Assembly (NCBI GenBank): GCA_031549415.1
Contig: JAVBPU010000005.1
Coordinates: 1 to 64,000 of the forward strand
DNA: 64,000 bases
Source of the DNA: Limiplasma sp031549415
Lineage (GTDB): Bacteria; Bacillota; Clostridia; Christensenellales; Aristaeellaceae
Direction of reading: 5' to 3'
Positions 26,903 through 34,633 of this stretch are shown one piece after another. A program made the position numbers and the translations under genes. Below the pieces are notes generated by a model, which saw nothing but the letters and a program-made list of their open reading frames with translations, ran no database searches and had not been told where the DNA came from. Numbering within the stretch: the first letter of the stretch is position 1; each line of letters opens with the position of its first letter.

Positions 26903-27769
26903 ATGCGCACTTGTATCATCACCGGGGCTAACTCCGGTATCGGCAAAAGCGCGGCCACGCAACTGGCGGCCAAGGGCATCCGCGTGGTTTTGGCTTGCCG
27001 CAACATGGGGCGAGCGGAGGCTGCCGCTGAAAAGATCCGCAAAGCCACTGGCAACGAGCAGGTGTTTGCGCGGAGGGTGGATTTGGCGTTGGTAGCGGAT
27101 ACTTGCCGCTTTGCCGATGAGTTCATCCAAGAATTTGGCGTATTGGACATCCTGATCCATAACGCGGCGGATTTTGATATTTCCCGCAAAAAGCACTTGA
27201 TCACGGAAGAAGGCAATGAGGCGCAGTTCAGTACCAATCTTCTTGCACCCTTTGTTTTGACGGAGAAATTGCTCCCCTTGCTTCGGCAAAGCGCAGATGG
27301 CAGAATCATCAACATCGCTTCCCAGGGGCTGGTGGTCTATCCAAACCTAGCATTTGATTTTGACAATGTGGACGCGGGAAAATCCTACAACCCCGCCAAG
27401 ACCTATTATCAAACCAAGCTGGGGCTGCTGATGCTTTCCTTGGCGCTTAGGCAGCGGCTGGAGGGGTCCTCCGTTTCGGTTTATGCCGTGCGGGTCACCA
27501 ACGTAAAGATCGACCTAACCCGCTACCCCAACCTTTCTCCCATGTTGAAATCCATGTACCGGTTCAAGAGCAAGTTCTCCATCTCGCCGGAGGCTATGGC
27601 AGCGGTGTATACCGCTTTGGCCACGGAAGATAAACGCAGCGGCTTCTACTATGACGAAAAGCTGCGGGAGGTCCGCTGCAACAAAAACGCTTACGATGAG
27701 GCGGCGCAGGAAAAGCTGTGGCTATTGTGTGAACAGCGAGCAAAGGCGGAAAATGCAAATCCGTCCTAA
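26903..27769 (+). CDS. Short-chain dehydrogenase/reductase
   Basis: The 288-residue NAD(P)-dependent oxidoreductase has the Rossmann motif TGANSGIG at residues 8-15, RN in the second strand (VVLACRN, favouring NADP), the NNAG equivalent HNAAD, a catalytic Ser in INIASQG and YYQTK as YxxxK. The layout resembles the retinol-dehydrogenase/WWOX-like branch. Start is fixed by AGGAGG seven bases upstream. Substrate unknown. It is monocistronic, with a bidirectional terminator downstream. Confidence 0.92.
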   Translation: MRTCIITGANSGIGKSAATQLAAKGIRVVLACRNMGRAEAAAEKIRKATGNEQVFARRVDLALVADTCRFADEFIQEFGVLDILIHNAADFDISRKKHLITEEGNEAQFSTNLLAPFVLTEKLLPLLRQSADGRIINIASQGLVVYPNLAFDFDNVDAGKSYNPAKTYYQTKLGLLMLSLALRQRLEGSSVSVYAVRVTNVKIDLTRYPNLSPMLKSMYRFKSKFSISPEAMAAVYTALATEDKRSGFYYDEKLREVRCNKNAYDEAAQEKLWLLCEQRAKAENANPS

Positions 27770-27821
27770 TGTCTGCTGTTTGCACAAGTCTGCTGTTTGC
27801 GCTTTTTCCGAAAACCGTATG

Positions 27822-27867
27822 TTAGAGCAAATTCCGAAAAGGTAGGCACAGGATTTGCTCTCGTGAT
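27822..27867. repeat. Half copy of the 163-bp palindromic element
   Basis: The sequence TTAGAGCAAATTCCGAAAAG followed by GTAGGCACAGGAT matches, with few mismatches over about 35 bases, the complement of the 3' arm of the element at 40135-40297. It ends with its own small inverted repeat (AGAGCAAAT...ATTTGCTCT). Confidence 0.65.
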
Positions 27868-27890
27868 CCCCCTGCGGCGGGACAAAAAAA

Positions 27891-27928
27891 GACCGGAGAC
27901 AAGCGCAGATCATCTCCGGTCTTCTTTT
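27891..27928. terminator. Bidirectional terminator between convergent genes
   Basis: Stem GACCGGAGA / TCTCCGGTC is preceded by AAAAAAA (27884-27890) and followed by TTCTTTT, so it can end transcription from both the dehydrogenase (plus) and the VOC gene (minus). Confidence 0.85.
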
Positions 27929-28001
27929 CATGGTTTCAGGACGCAGGCTTTTTGAACGCCTAGCGCTCCTGCTGCCGCAATCGCCTTGCGGCCCTTTTGG
28001 C

Positions 28002-28412
28002 TTACATCACCTGAAACTGCCAAGACGTGCCAAACTTGTCTTTCACAGCGCCATACCACTGGCTCCAAGGCATTGCCTGCAAAGGGCATGTCACCTGCCC
28101 GCCCACTTCCATGATCTGGAACCAGCGGTTCACGGTTTCCTTATCCGAAGTGCTGACGCTGATGGTAATATTGTTGTCATAGGGCTTTTGCATGGCTTTC
28201 ACCAAGTCCTGCACCATGATGTCCAGCCCCTGAATGTTGATGGTGGCGGACATGACATAGTCCTTTTCCTCCTCTGAGATGGGAAAGCTGGGGTCCGGCG
28301 GCAGTTGCCCATAGGTCTGGATTTCCGGCTTTTGCAGCCCAAAAGTTTTCGTGTACAGGGCAATGGCTTCCTGACCGTCTCCGTTGAAATTGATGACAAT
28401 GCTGGTGTTCAT
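28002..28412 (-). CDS. VOC-family (PhnB/glyoxalase-like) protein
   Basis: The 136-residue protein starts MNTSIVINFNGDGQEAIALY at 28412. The pattern of a sheet followed by the EAIALYTKTFG helix, the middle DYVMSATINIQG, and the end GAVKDKFGTSWQFQ is that of PhnB-like VOC proteins (DUF1338/3-demethylubiquinone-like branch). These often bind small ligands or antibiotics, and few have a known reaction. It is seven bases downstream of a MerR regulator and shares its promoter, so it is the obvious regulated gene. Confidence 0.88.
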   Translation of the reverse strand: MNTSIVINFNGDGQEAIALYTKTFGLQKPEIQTYGQLPPDPSFPISEEEKDYVMSATINIQGLDIMVQDLVKAMQKPYDNNITISVSTSDKETVNRWFQIMEVGGQVTCPLQAMPWSQWYGAVKDKFGTSWQFQVM

Positions 28413-28419
28413 GTGAATG

Positions 28420-29253
28420 CTACCTTTCTGTTTTTTGCTTTTGGACGGGGAATTGCATTTCGGTTTCGTAGGCATTCGGGTTATCGCAATTGAGGGAATG
28501 CTTGAGGCACAGGGAGCGCTCTTTTCCAATGCTCTCGTAGCCATTCTGGTCAATCCATTGCGCCATGATGCTCTCCCACAGGGCCATTTCGCTGTAGTAG
28601 CCCACGAAAGTCGAGACTGCCGCCAAAGGAACCGGCTCGGTTTCCTTGTAAACAAAGCCGTCCTTTGATTCACCCAGCTCTTTCACAAGCGCGCATACCT
28701 CCAAGTCCACATCCTTTTCGGCATACTCGTCATTGTGATTGATGAGCAATAGCTGTCCGGCCAGGTTGTCATGGAGGTTATTGGCCTGAAGATAAGCCAG
28801 CAGCTTGTTCCACAGCGCTTCTTGCTCCGCATAGCTGGGAAGAATCTCCCGGAGGGACAGAACCTTTTGGGCAGGAAGCGGCTTGCACTGGATTTTTTGA
28901 GGCTGCCTGTAATCGGTGGTGGCCATGACGCTGTTCATCTGCCGGATGTTTTCTAGCTTTTGGCGGCTTTGCTCCATCTCGGATTCGATCACCGATTGTT
29001 TTTCCGCCAGCATGGTCTCCAAGAAACCGCTGTCGTCATAGTTCTCCAGGGCATCCCCAATTTCCTCAATGGAAAAGCCCATGTCCCGCAGTTTCACAAT
29101 TCGGTCAATGAGAGAAATCTGCGAAATGCTGTAATACCGGTGTCCGCTTGCTTTATCAAAGTGTGCAGGATAGATGAGGCCGCATTTTTCATAATGCCGG
29201 AGCATTCGGGCAGAGACATGCACGAGCTTTGAGAAAGCGCCAATTCTGAACAT
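28420..29253 (-). CDS. MerR-family regulator with C-terminal effector-binding domain
   Basis: The 277-residue protein starts MFRIGAFSKLVHVSARMLRHYEK at 29253 (GGAGG upstream), a typical MerR helix-turn-helix with the wing SGHRYYS. A long dimerisation helix (about 75-110) leads to a GyrI/BmrR-like effector domain (about 120-270: VLSLREILPSY, LLLINHNDEY, FVGYYSEMALWESIMAQWI). Such proteins bind small hydrophobic or cationic compounds and untwist a promoter with an overlong spacer. Exactly such a promoter lies 30 bases upstream, implying autoregulation together with the VOC gene. Confidence 0.92.
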   Translation of the reverse strand: MFRIGAFSKLVHVSARMLRHYEKCGLIYPAHFDKASGHRYYSISQISLIDRIVKLRDMGFSIEEIGDALENYDDSGFLETMLAEKQSVIESEMEQSRQKLENIRQMNSVMATTDYRQPQKIQCKPLPAQKVLSLREILPSYAEQEALWNKLLAYLQANNLHDNLAGQLLLINHNDEYAEKDVDLEVCALVKELGESKDGFVYKETEPVPLAAVSTFVGYYSEMALWESIMAQWIDQNGYESIGKERSLCLKHSLNCDNPNAYETEMQFPVQKQKTER

Positions 29254-29284
29254 GGACGCCCTCCTCGTTCCTTTCGTTGAGGAG

Positions 29285-29315
29285 AGCATATCACTTGACA
29301 CAGTGTCATTGTCAA
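29285..29315 (-). promoter_or_regulatory. MerR-type promoter with 19-bp spacer and operator palindrome
   Basis: On the minus strand a perfect TTGACA (29310-29315) and TATGCT (29285-29290) are 19 bases apart, the spacing typical of MerR-controlled promoters. The spacer contains the perfect palindrome TGACACTGTGTCA. It drives the merR-VOC operon. Confidence 0.8.
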
Positions 29316-29346
29316 TACCTTTTTCAGTTTTTTGATGGAAATAGGC

Positions 29347-29376
29347 AAAAGGCCGGAGAGATTCGCTCCGGCCTTT
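29347..29376. terminator. Hairpin between the merR operon and the kinase operon
   Basis: An 11-base perfect stem AAAGGCCGGAG / CTCCGGCCTTT with a short loop. On the minus strand it is followed by only a short T-run, so termination of the long upstream operon here is plausible but not strong. Confidence 0.55.
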
Positions 29377-29419
29377 GGTGGATTGGTTGTTTAGGCGACA
29401 TCTACCCCTCCGGTTCCGG

Positions 29420-29640
29420 TTACCGCCTTTTGTGCCACTGTTCCGGCAGCTTCAGAATGATCTGCTCCATCTGTTGCGGAGTGTAGCTTTGAGGGAAAAC
29501 TTGCGTAGCTTTTCACTGCCCAGGGTGATTTTGTCCGGCTCCGGCTTCTTTTCCTCGGACATGATGGCTCGCATCACCTCCGGGGAAAGGGAGCCTTCCT
29601 GGCTGAAATTTTTCAGCCTTTGGGCTTGGCTACGCAAGAA
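29420..29640 (-). pseudogene. ParB-like C-terminal fragment, frameshifted
   Basis: On the minus strand one frame reads RLKNFSQEGSLSPEVMRAIM and EEKKPEPDKITLGSEKLRKF; one missing T then shifts the frame, and the next reads FPQSYTPQQMEQIILKLPEQ up to a stop at 29420. Joined, this resembles the C-terminal end of ParB-like proteins carried by integrative elements of gut Clostridia. The N-terminal nuclease-like part is absent. It marks a scar of a lost mobile element. Confidence 0.6.
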
Positions 29641-29684
29641 CGCCAGTCCCAATGGCCACGCGGCGGACTTGGACCGCCGCAAGG

Positions 29685-30608
29685 CTACGTAAGGTCCAAA
29701 CCCAAGGGCATGCTGGCGAGGGCTCCCTTTTGGCCGGCACATAGGCTGCCAGCCAAGCTGCCCACGCGCAAAGCGCCCGCCATAAGAGCCGTGTCAATGC
29801 CTCCGGCAGTGTGCACGCCCTTCCGAAGCAAATAAGACAACGCGTTTCCCCAAAAAGCATCGCCGCAGCCTGTGGTATCGATCGCATGAGTCTTGACCGC
29901 CGGCATGTGGATGTCCTCACAGCCGCGCATCATGCAACAGGACCCGCCTTCGCCATAGGTCACAACTACGGCGCGAATGCCGTACATTTCCAACAAGCAC
30001 CGCATATCCGTTCCCGCGGGAAAAATCGCTTGATCCTCCTGGGACAGTTTCAACAGATCCACATAAGGAAGGACGCCGCGCACCACGCGCTCGGCCTCTG
30101 CGGAATCGTCATGCCAAACATGGCTCCGATAGTTGAGGTCAAAGCTCACCAATTTGCCTAATTCCTTCGCGCGGCGCATGGCGGAGAGGGTGGCGCCACG
30201 GGCTGGCTCTGCTGAAAGGGAAACGGAGCCGGCATGTAATAGCCGCGTGGCGCACAGGGTGGTTTCGCTAATGTCCGCTTCGCGCAGAAGCATGTCCGCG
30301 CCAGGCTTGCGCACAAAAGTAAAGGTTCTCTCGCCATCCGGTTGTAAGGATACAATGACCATGGTGGTCACGGCTTGATTCGTATGCATTTCACACAGAG
30401 GCGTTACGTTTTCTTTTCGTAGCGTGTCGATTAAAAAGTCGCCCAGGGAGTCCGTGCCGACCTTGCCCAGAAAGCCGATGTCCAGCCCATTACGCGCCAT
30501 GGCAACGGCCACATTCACCGGTGCGCCACCCGGATGTTGCACATACGTACCCGGTTCACTCCCAGGGACCCAATCAATGAGGATTTCCCCGATGCACACA
30601 GCGTCCAT
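29685..30608 (-). CDS. PfkB-family sugar kinase (fructokinase-like)
   Basis: The 307-residue kinase starts MDAVCIGEILIDWV at 30608 behind a purine-rich site. It has the substrate motif GGAPVNVAVAMARNG, the lid region, and the C-terminal anion-hole signature DTTGCGDAFWGN with the catalytic Asp; the usual DTTGAGD has Cys in place of Ala. PfkB members phosphorylate fructose, ribose, fructosamines or nucleosides. It ends a long operon with an oligopeptide-type importer and amide hydrolases, so a glycosylated or sugar-linked amide is a conceivable substrate; this is inference only. Confidence 0.9.
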   Translation of the reverse strand: MDAVCIGEILIDWVPGSEPGTYVQHPGGAPVNVAVAMARNGLDIGFLGKVGTDSLGDFLIDTLRKENVTPLCEMHTNQAVTTMVIVSLQPDGERTFTFVRKPGADMLLREADISETTLCATRLLHAGSVSLSAEPARGATLSAMRRAKELGKLVSFDLNYRSHVWHDDSAEAERVVRGVLPYVDLLKLSQEDQAIFPAGTDMRCLLEMYGIRAVVVTYGEGGSCCMMRGCEDIHMPAVKTHAIDTTGCGDAFWGNALSYLLRKGVHTAGGIDTALMAGALRVGSLAGSLCAGQKGALASMPLGLDLT

Positions 30609-30649
30609 AGCGCCTCTCCTCTCCATGTCAGATCACGACAACAGGAGAT

Positions 30650-31843
30650 TTACGACAGGGGGATTTCAATCAGTTCGTTGGGGAAACCGGTCAGACGTTC
30701 AACGCCAAGCTCCGTAATCAAAACCATGTCCTCATAGCGCACGCCACGGTGGGAGGCTGCGTCGTGGAAGAAGATGTCCACACAAAAGACCATGCCCGCC
30801 CTTAGTGGATAGTCCTTCCCTTCCTCAATCCAGGGGAACTCACATTCCACTGTGCCAATGCTATGGCACGGCCCATACACCAGCCAATGCTCATGCCCCT
30901 GGCGGATCACCTCTTGGCGGTGGGCGGCCGCCACCTGTCCGCTGCTCATTTTCTGTTCAAGGGCATCCTCCACAACCTCTTTGGCGAGAATGCAGGATTC
31001 GATCAACTCCCGCTGCGCATCGCTGGCACGTCCAATCACCACGGGACGGCCGATGGCGGAGGCATAGCCGTGATAGTTGGCCCCGATTTGTAACTGCCAC
31101 AGGTCTCCTTCTTTCACCACGTCCTTGCTGGATACGCTGATGGCAAAGGCAGTGTCCTCATTGCAGGTCATCCACATGGGAAAGGCCTCGCCCTCGGCGC
31201 CCAGCTCATGCATCTTGGAGAGCGCTAAGCCCTTGATTTGGCCTCCTGTCATGCCCACGCGAATGTTTTGCAGCACGTACTCCATGGTTTGGCGGGCAAT
31301 TTTGGCAGCATGGCACAGGCACTCCAATTCCAAAGGCGTTTTGTGGCTGCGCGCCAGGTCCACCGCTTCATCCGCGTCCACAATCTCCGCTTCGGGCGCA
31401 ACCGTGAAAAGCGCGTCCTTAATCTCCCGGAAGATGTCCATGGGCAAAATTCGCCAACCCGCAATGCCCAGACGGCGCAGAGGGTGCACATCATGATAGG
31501 CTTTCAGCAGGGCCTCAAAGGTATCAAAGGAATTGTCTTCATATTTGGGGGCGGCGGGCTCACGGAAGGCTAGCATGCGCTTCATGGAGCCTAGCACGTC
31601 ATATCGGCTGGCGCGCTCATTGGTTTCAGGCCCCACCAGCAGGGAGGCGTCACCCTTGCGGGGGACCGCCACAGCGCATGTTTCAAAAGATACGCGAAAA
31701 TCTGCCAGATAGCGCGCATACTGGGGCTCACCCGAGGAGGAAAAAGCGATCAAAGCATCCAAGGAACAGGTAGCCATGTTCTCCTGCACCCTTTTGATTC
31801 GGGCCAGAAACTCTTCTTTGGGGAATTGAGTGGGTTGATTCAT
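30650..31843 (-). CDS. M24/creatinase-like hydrolase with altered metal ligands
   Basis: The 397-residue protein starts MNQPTQFPKEEFLARIKRVQ at 31843 (AAGGAG upstream), its ATG overlapping the stop of the preceding ABC gene (ATGA). An N-terminal creatinase-like domain (1-150) and a pita-bread M24 domain (160-397) are clear. The five metal ligands of M24 aminopeptidases are mostly lost: LQIGANYHGYASAIGR has Gln and Ala at the two Asp positions, and FCVDIFF has Asp for the first Glu; the His of CHSIG and the Glu of VRYEDMVL remain. Creatinase itself is a metal-free M24 hydrolase, so an amide- or guanidine-cleaving activity without metal is possible; a non-catalytic role cannot be excluded. Confidence 0.88.
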   Translation of the reverse strand: MNQPTQFPKEEFLARIKRVQENMATCSLDALIAFSSSGEPQYARYLADFRVSFETCAVAVPRKGDASLLVGPETNERASRYDVLGSMKRMLAFREPAAPKYEDNSFDTFEALLKAYHDVHPLRRLGIAGWRILPMDIFREIKDALFTVAPEAEIVDADEAVDLARSHKTPLELECLCHAAKIARQTMEYVLQNIRVGMTGGQIKGLALSKMHELGAEGEAFPMWMTCNEDTAFAISVSSKDVVKEGDLWQLQIGANYHGYASAIGRPVVIGRASDAQRELIESCILAKEVVEDALEQKMSSGQVAAAHRQEVIRQGHEHWLVYGPCHSIGTVECEFPWIEEGKDYPLRAGMVFCVDIFFHDAASHRGVRYEDMVLITELGVERLTGFPNELIEIPLS

Positions 31844-32826
31844 ACAGCGTCTCCTTCGCGGATTTGATTTGGCTGACAACAAAAGCAGTGGACATAGCCA
31901 CCGTTTGCCAGTTCGGTCCTTGGGGGATATTCGCGTTTGCATCGATCTATGGCCTTTGCGCAACGGGAATGAAAATAGCAGCCCTCAGGGAGGTTCATCG
32001 GGGAGGGTACTTCTCCGGAAAGTTCCACAATTTCATCGCTTTTTTTGTGAATGCTCAGCATAGCGCCCATCAGGGCCTGGGTGTAAGGATGACGGGGCGC
32101 TGAAAAGATTTGCTCCTTGCTGCCCATCTCCACAATGCGGCCCAAGTACATCACGGCAATGGTGTCGCAGATGTCCCGCACGGCGTGTAAATCATGCGAA
32201 ATGAAGATGTAGCTGTTCTTCAGCCGCTCCTTCAGGCTGATGAATAGGTCGATCAGCTCGGCGGAGTTTTCCGCGTCCAGCGAGGTGGTCGGCTCGTCCA
32301 GGACGATCAGCTTGGGTTGGTTCGCAATCGCCATGGCGATGGAAATGCGCTGGAGCTGCCCTCCGGAAAGCTGGTGCGGATATTTGTCCAAGGTGCTTTC
32401 GTCCAATCGCACGGAAGCAAGCAGCCCACGTAATTTTTGGTCCACCTCATCGTTTGAAATCCCTTTGTTCCACAGTTGGAAAGGCTCTGCCAACAATTTA
32501 TGGATTTTCATCCGCGGGTTAAGCGCATCGTGAGGATTTTGAAAAACAACCTGGATCTCCTTGCGGTATGGCCGGAATTGTTCGGGAGACATGCTGCTGA
32601 TCAGTGCTCCTTGATAGCGAATCTCCCCCTCTGTGATGGGGAGCAGCCCCAAAATACATTTTCCCAGCGTTGTTTTTCCGCACCCGCTCTCCCCTACTAC
32701 GCCCAAAGTACAATCTTCAGGCAGCGTGAAACTGACATGGTCCACCGCCTTCACCACGTCTTTTGCATGTTTGTTCCCATAGAACATTGTCAGCCCCTGT
32801 AGCTCCAAGAGTGCAGTGCCTTTCAT
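31840..32826 (-). CDS. Oligopeptide-type ABC importer ATPase (OppF/DppF-like)
   Basis: The 328-residue ATPase has Walker A GESGCGKTT, signature LSGGQLQR, Walker B LIVLDEPT and an intact H-loop FISHDL. The C-terminal oligo_HPY region (PRHPYTQALM, then CYFHSRCAKAIDRC with paired cysteines) identifies the peptide/nickel class. It starts inside the 3' end of the OppD-like gene (ATGA overlap) and ends overlapping the M24 gene, so these three are translationally coupled. Confidence 0.94.
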   Translation of the reverse strand: MKGTALLELQGLTMFYGNKHAKDVVKAVDHVSFTLPEDCTLGVVGESGCGKTTLGKCILGLLPITEGEIRYQGALISSMSPEQFRPYRKEIQVVFQNPHDALNPRMKIHKLLAEPFQLWNKGISNDEVDQKLRGLLASVRLDESTLDKYPHQLSGGQLQRISIAMAIANQPKLIVLDEPTTSLDAENSAELIDLFISLKERLKNSYIFISHDLHAVRDICDTIAVMYLGRIVEMGSKEQIFSAPRHPYTQALMGAMLSIHKKSDEIVELSGEVPSPMNLPEGCYFHSRCAKAIDRCKREYPPRTELANGGYVHCFCCQPNQIREGDAV

Positions 32827-33764
32827 GCATTCACCCCCACTTGATGGCCTTCGCCCACATCCACATATCCGTTCATGCTTCCCCTGGCGTGCTCGGCCAG
32901 CAAGCGCTCATAATGGGTTTGTGTGCTGGACAAATAGGCTTGATATTCGGTCGCTTTGCGCGTCTGATGGTTGGACTCGCTCAACTTGACCAGTCGGGCT
33001 GTGTACGGGTGCTGGGGATTGTGGATGACTTGGGAAACCGTGCCCGATTCCACGATCCGCCCCTCATGCAGCACATAGACCCTGTCACAAAGGTGGTAGA
33101 TTAGCGCGATGTCGCGGGAGGCTACGATCGTGGAACGCTTTTGCTCACGGATGAGGCGGCGGATCAGGTTAAAAACCTGAATTTGAATGGTCACATCCAG
33201 CCCGCCGGTGGGTTCGTCAGCCAGCAACAAGGTGGGCTCACAGATCAGAGCAATCGTCACCAGCACACGCTGGGCCATGCCCCCGGAAAGCTCGCTGGGG
33301 AAGGCATTGTACCGCTTTTCGGGATCGGGAATGCCCACCAGCTGTAATAGCTCGATCACCCGCCGTTTGGCTTGGTCGGGCTTGATAGGAAAATGGGAAA
33401 GATAAATGTTCCTGATTTGGTCGCCGATACAATTGATGGGATCCAGCCGCCAGTGAGGGTTGGGGCAAATGCTGGCAATTTTTTTGCCCAACACAGATTT
33501 TCTGATCATGGAGGGGGCCATCAGGAACAAATCTTGCCCCTCCAAAAATTCCGCTCCTTCCGTCACCGTCAATGGTTCGCGGAGGGAATGGATCATCGCG
33601 CTCATGAGCACGGATTTGCCCGCGCCTGAACCGCCGATGATCCCCACACATTCCTGCTCATCCAGGTGTAGGTTGATACCTCGCAGGATAGGCACGGCAT
33701 CCTTCCCATACTCGGCAGGGATGGAGACGCTCAAATTTTGAATTTCAAGGATTCGCTTGGCCAT
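32823..33764 (-). CDS. Oligopeptide-type ABC importer ATPase (OppD/DppD-like) with H-loop Arg
   Basis: The 313-residue ATPase starts MAKRILEIQNLSV at 33764 behind GGAGG. Walker A is GGSGAGKSV, the signature LSGGMAQR, Walker B LLLADEPT, and the end has NPQHPYTARL. The switch histidine is missing: the segment reads IVASRDIAL (near residue 216), where peptide importers have xTHDL. Its partner OppF-like ATPase keeps the His, so the pair may have one normal and one impaired ATP site. The C-terminal region after HPYT is also short of the usual cysteine-containing tail. Confidence 0.92.
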   Translation of the reverse strand: MAKRILEIQNLSVSIPAEYGKDAVPILRGINLHLDEQECVGIIGGSGAGKSVLMSAMIHSLREPLTVTEGAEFLEGQDLFLMAPSMIRKSVLGKKIASICPNPHWRLDPINCIGDQIRNIYLSHFPIKPDQAKRRVIELLQLVGIPDPEKRYNAFPSELSGGMAQRVLVTIALICEPTLLLADEPTGGLDVTIQIQVFNLIRRLIREQKRSTIVASRDIALIYHLCDRVYVLHEGRIVESGTVSQVIHNPQHPYTARLVKLSESNHQTRKATEYQAYLSSTQTHYERLLAEHARGSMNGYVDVGEGHQVGVNA

Positions 33765-33769
33765 CTTTG

Positions 33770-34633
33770 TTACCTCCAATTGCGGGGATCAATGGAGGAG
33801 GATACGCCTTCCCCCAGCATGGACAGTCCGAATACCAGAATGCACAGCACCAAGCCCGGGAAAACCACAGGCCACCAGTGTCCGGTGATCATGCCGCCCG
33901 AGCCAATGGAGATCATGAGGCCCAGTTCCGGTTGAGGCATACGAACGCCTGCGCCCACAAAGCTCAGCCCGGCAGTCAGCAAGATGGAGGAGGCGATACA
34001 AGTGGACACTTGCGTGATGGCGGGGGAAATAGCGTTTGGCAAGATGTGCTTAAAAATAATGGAGGCGTTGGTATTCCCGATAACGCGCTCTTGCATGACA
34101 AATAGATTGTCGCGCACACGCAGCACCTCGGTACGGACGAGACGGCAGAAAACCGGAATCCAGATGAAACCCAACACATAGATCACGTTGATGACCTGCT
34201 GCCCAGTGGCCGCAACCACTGCCAGCCCAAGTATAAAAACCGGGAATGCCTGGATCACATCCATGATGCGGATCACCACCAGACTGATCACACCGCTTAC
34301 GCCCTTACGGGACTCAAAATACCCCACGAATAAGCCGATGGGCACGCCTAGGATAAAGCCCAAAAACGTCGCCATGAGGCCTATGAGCAAGTCAATGCGC
34401 GGCGCATAAAGAAGACGGGCAAATACATCCATGCCCAGGGAATCCGTGCCCAGGGGATGTACGGCGCTCATAGGCTTATTGTACTGCCCCGCATAGACCT
34501 TGGTGGGATCGCCGGGGAAAAGGACGGGCGCTAACAGGGTGACCGTCACAATGGGAACCAGAATACAAATTCCGATGATAAGGTTGCTGTTGATATATTT
34601 TTTCAGTCGGTTTGCGCGGCTGTTCTTTTTCAT
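33770..34633 (-). CDS. Oligopeptide-type ABC permease (DppC/OppC-like)
   Basis: The 287-residue membrane protein has an N-terminal OppC_N segment (IIGICILVPIVTVTLLAP, then HPLGTDSLGMDVFARLLY) and five further helices of the BPD_transp_1 domain, with the EAA-like loop VIGNTNASIIFKHILPNAI. Its start overlaps the preceding permease stop by four bases. It forms the heterodimeric channel with the DppB-like permease. Confidence 0.94.
   Translation of the reverse strand: MKKNSRANRLKKYINSNLIIGICILVPIVTVTLLAPVLFPGDPTKVYAGQYNKPMSAVHPLGTDSLGMDVFARLLYAPRIDLLIGLMATFLGFILGVPIGLFVGYFESRKGVSGVISLVVIRIMDVIQAFPVFILGLAVVAATGQQVINVIYVLGFIWIPVFCRLVRTEVLRVRDNLFVMQERVIGNTNASIIFKHILPNAISPAITQVSTCIASSILLTAGLSFVGAGVRMPQPELGLMISIGSGGMITGHWWPVVFPGLVLCILVFGLSMLGEGVSSSIDPRNWR

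Noticed and set aside
26497..26931. 144-codon plus-strand frame before the dehydrogenase
   Set aside because: It overlaps the dehydrogenase start, lacks a ribosome binding site, and only part looks protein-like; kept as possible remnant rather than a gene.
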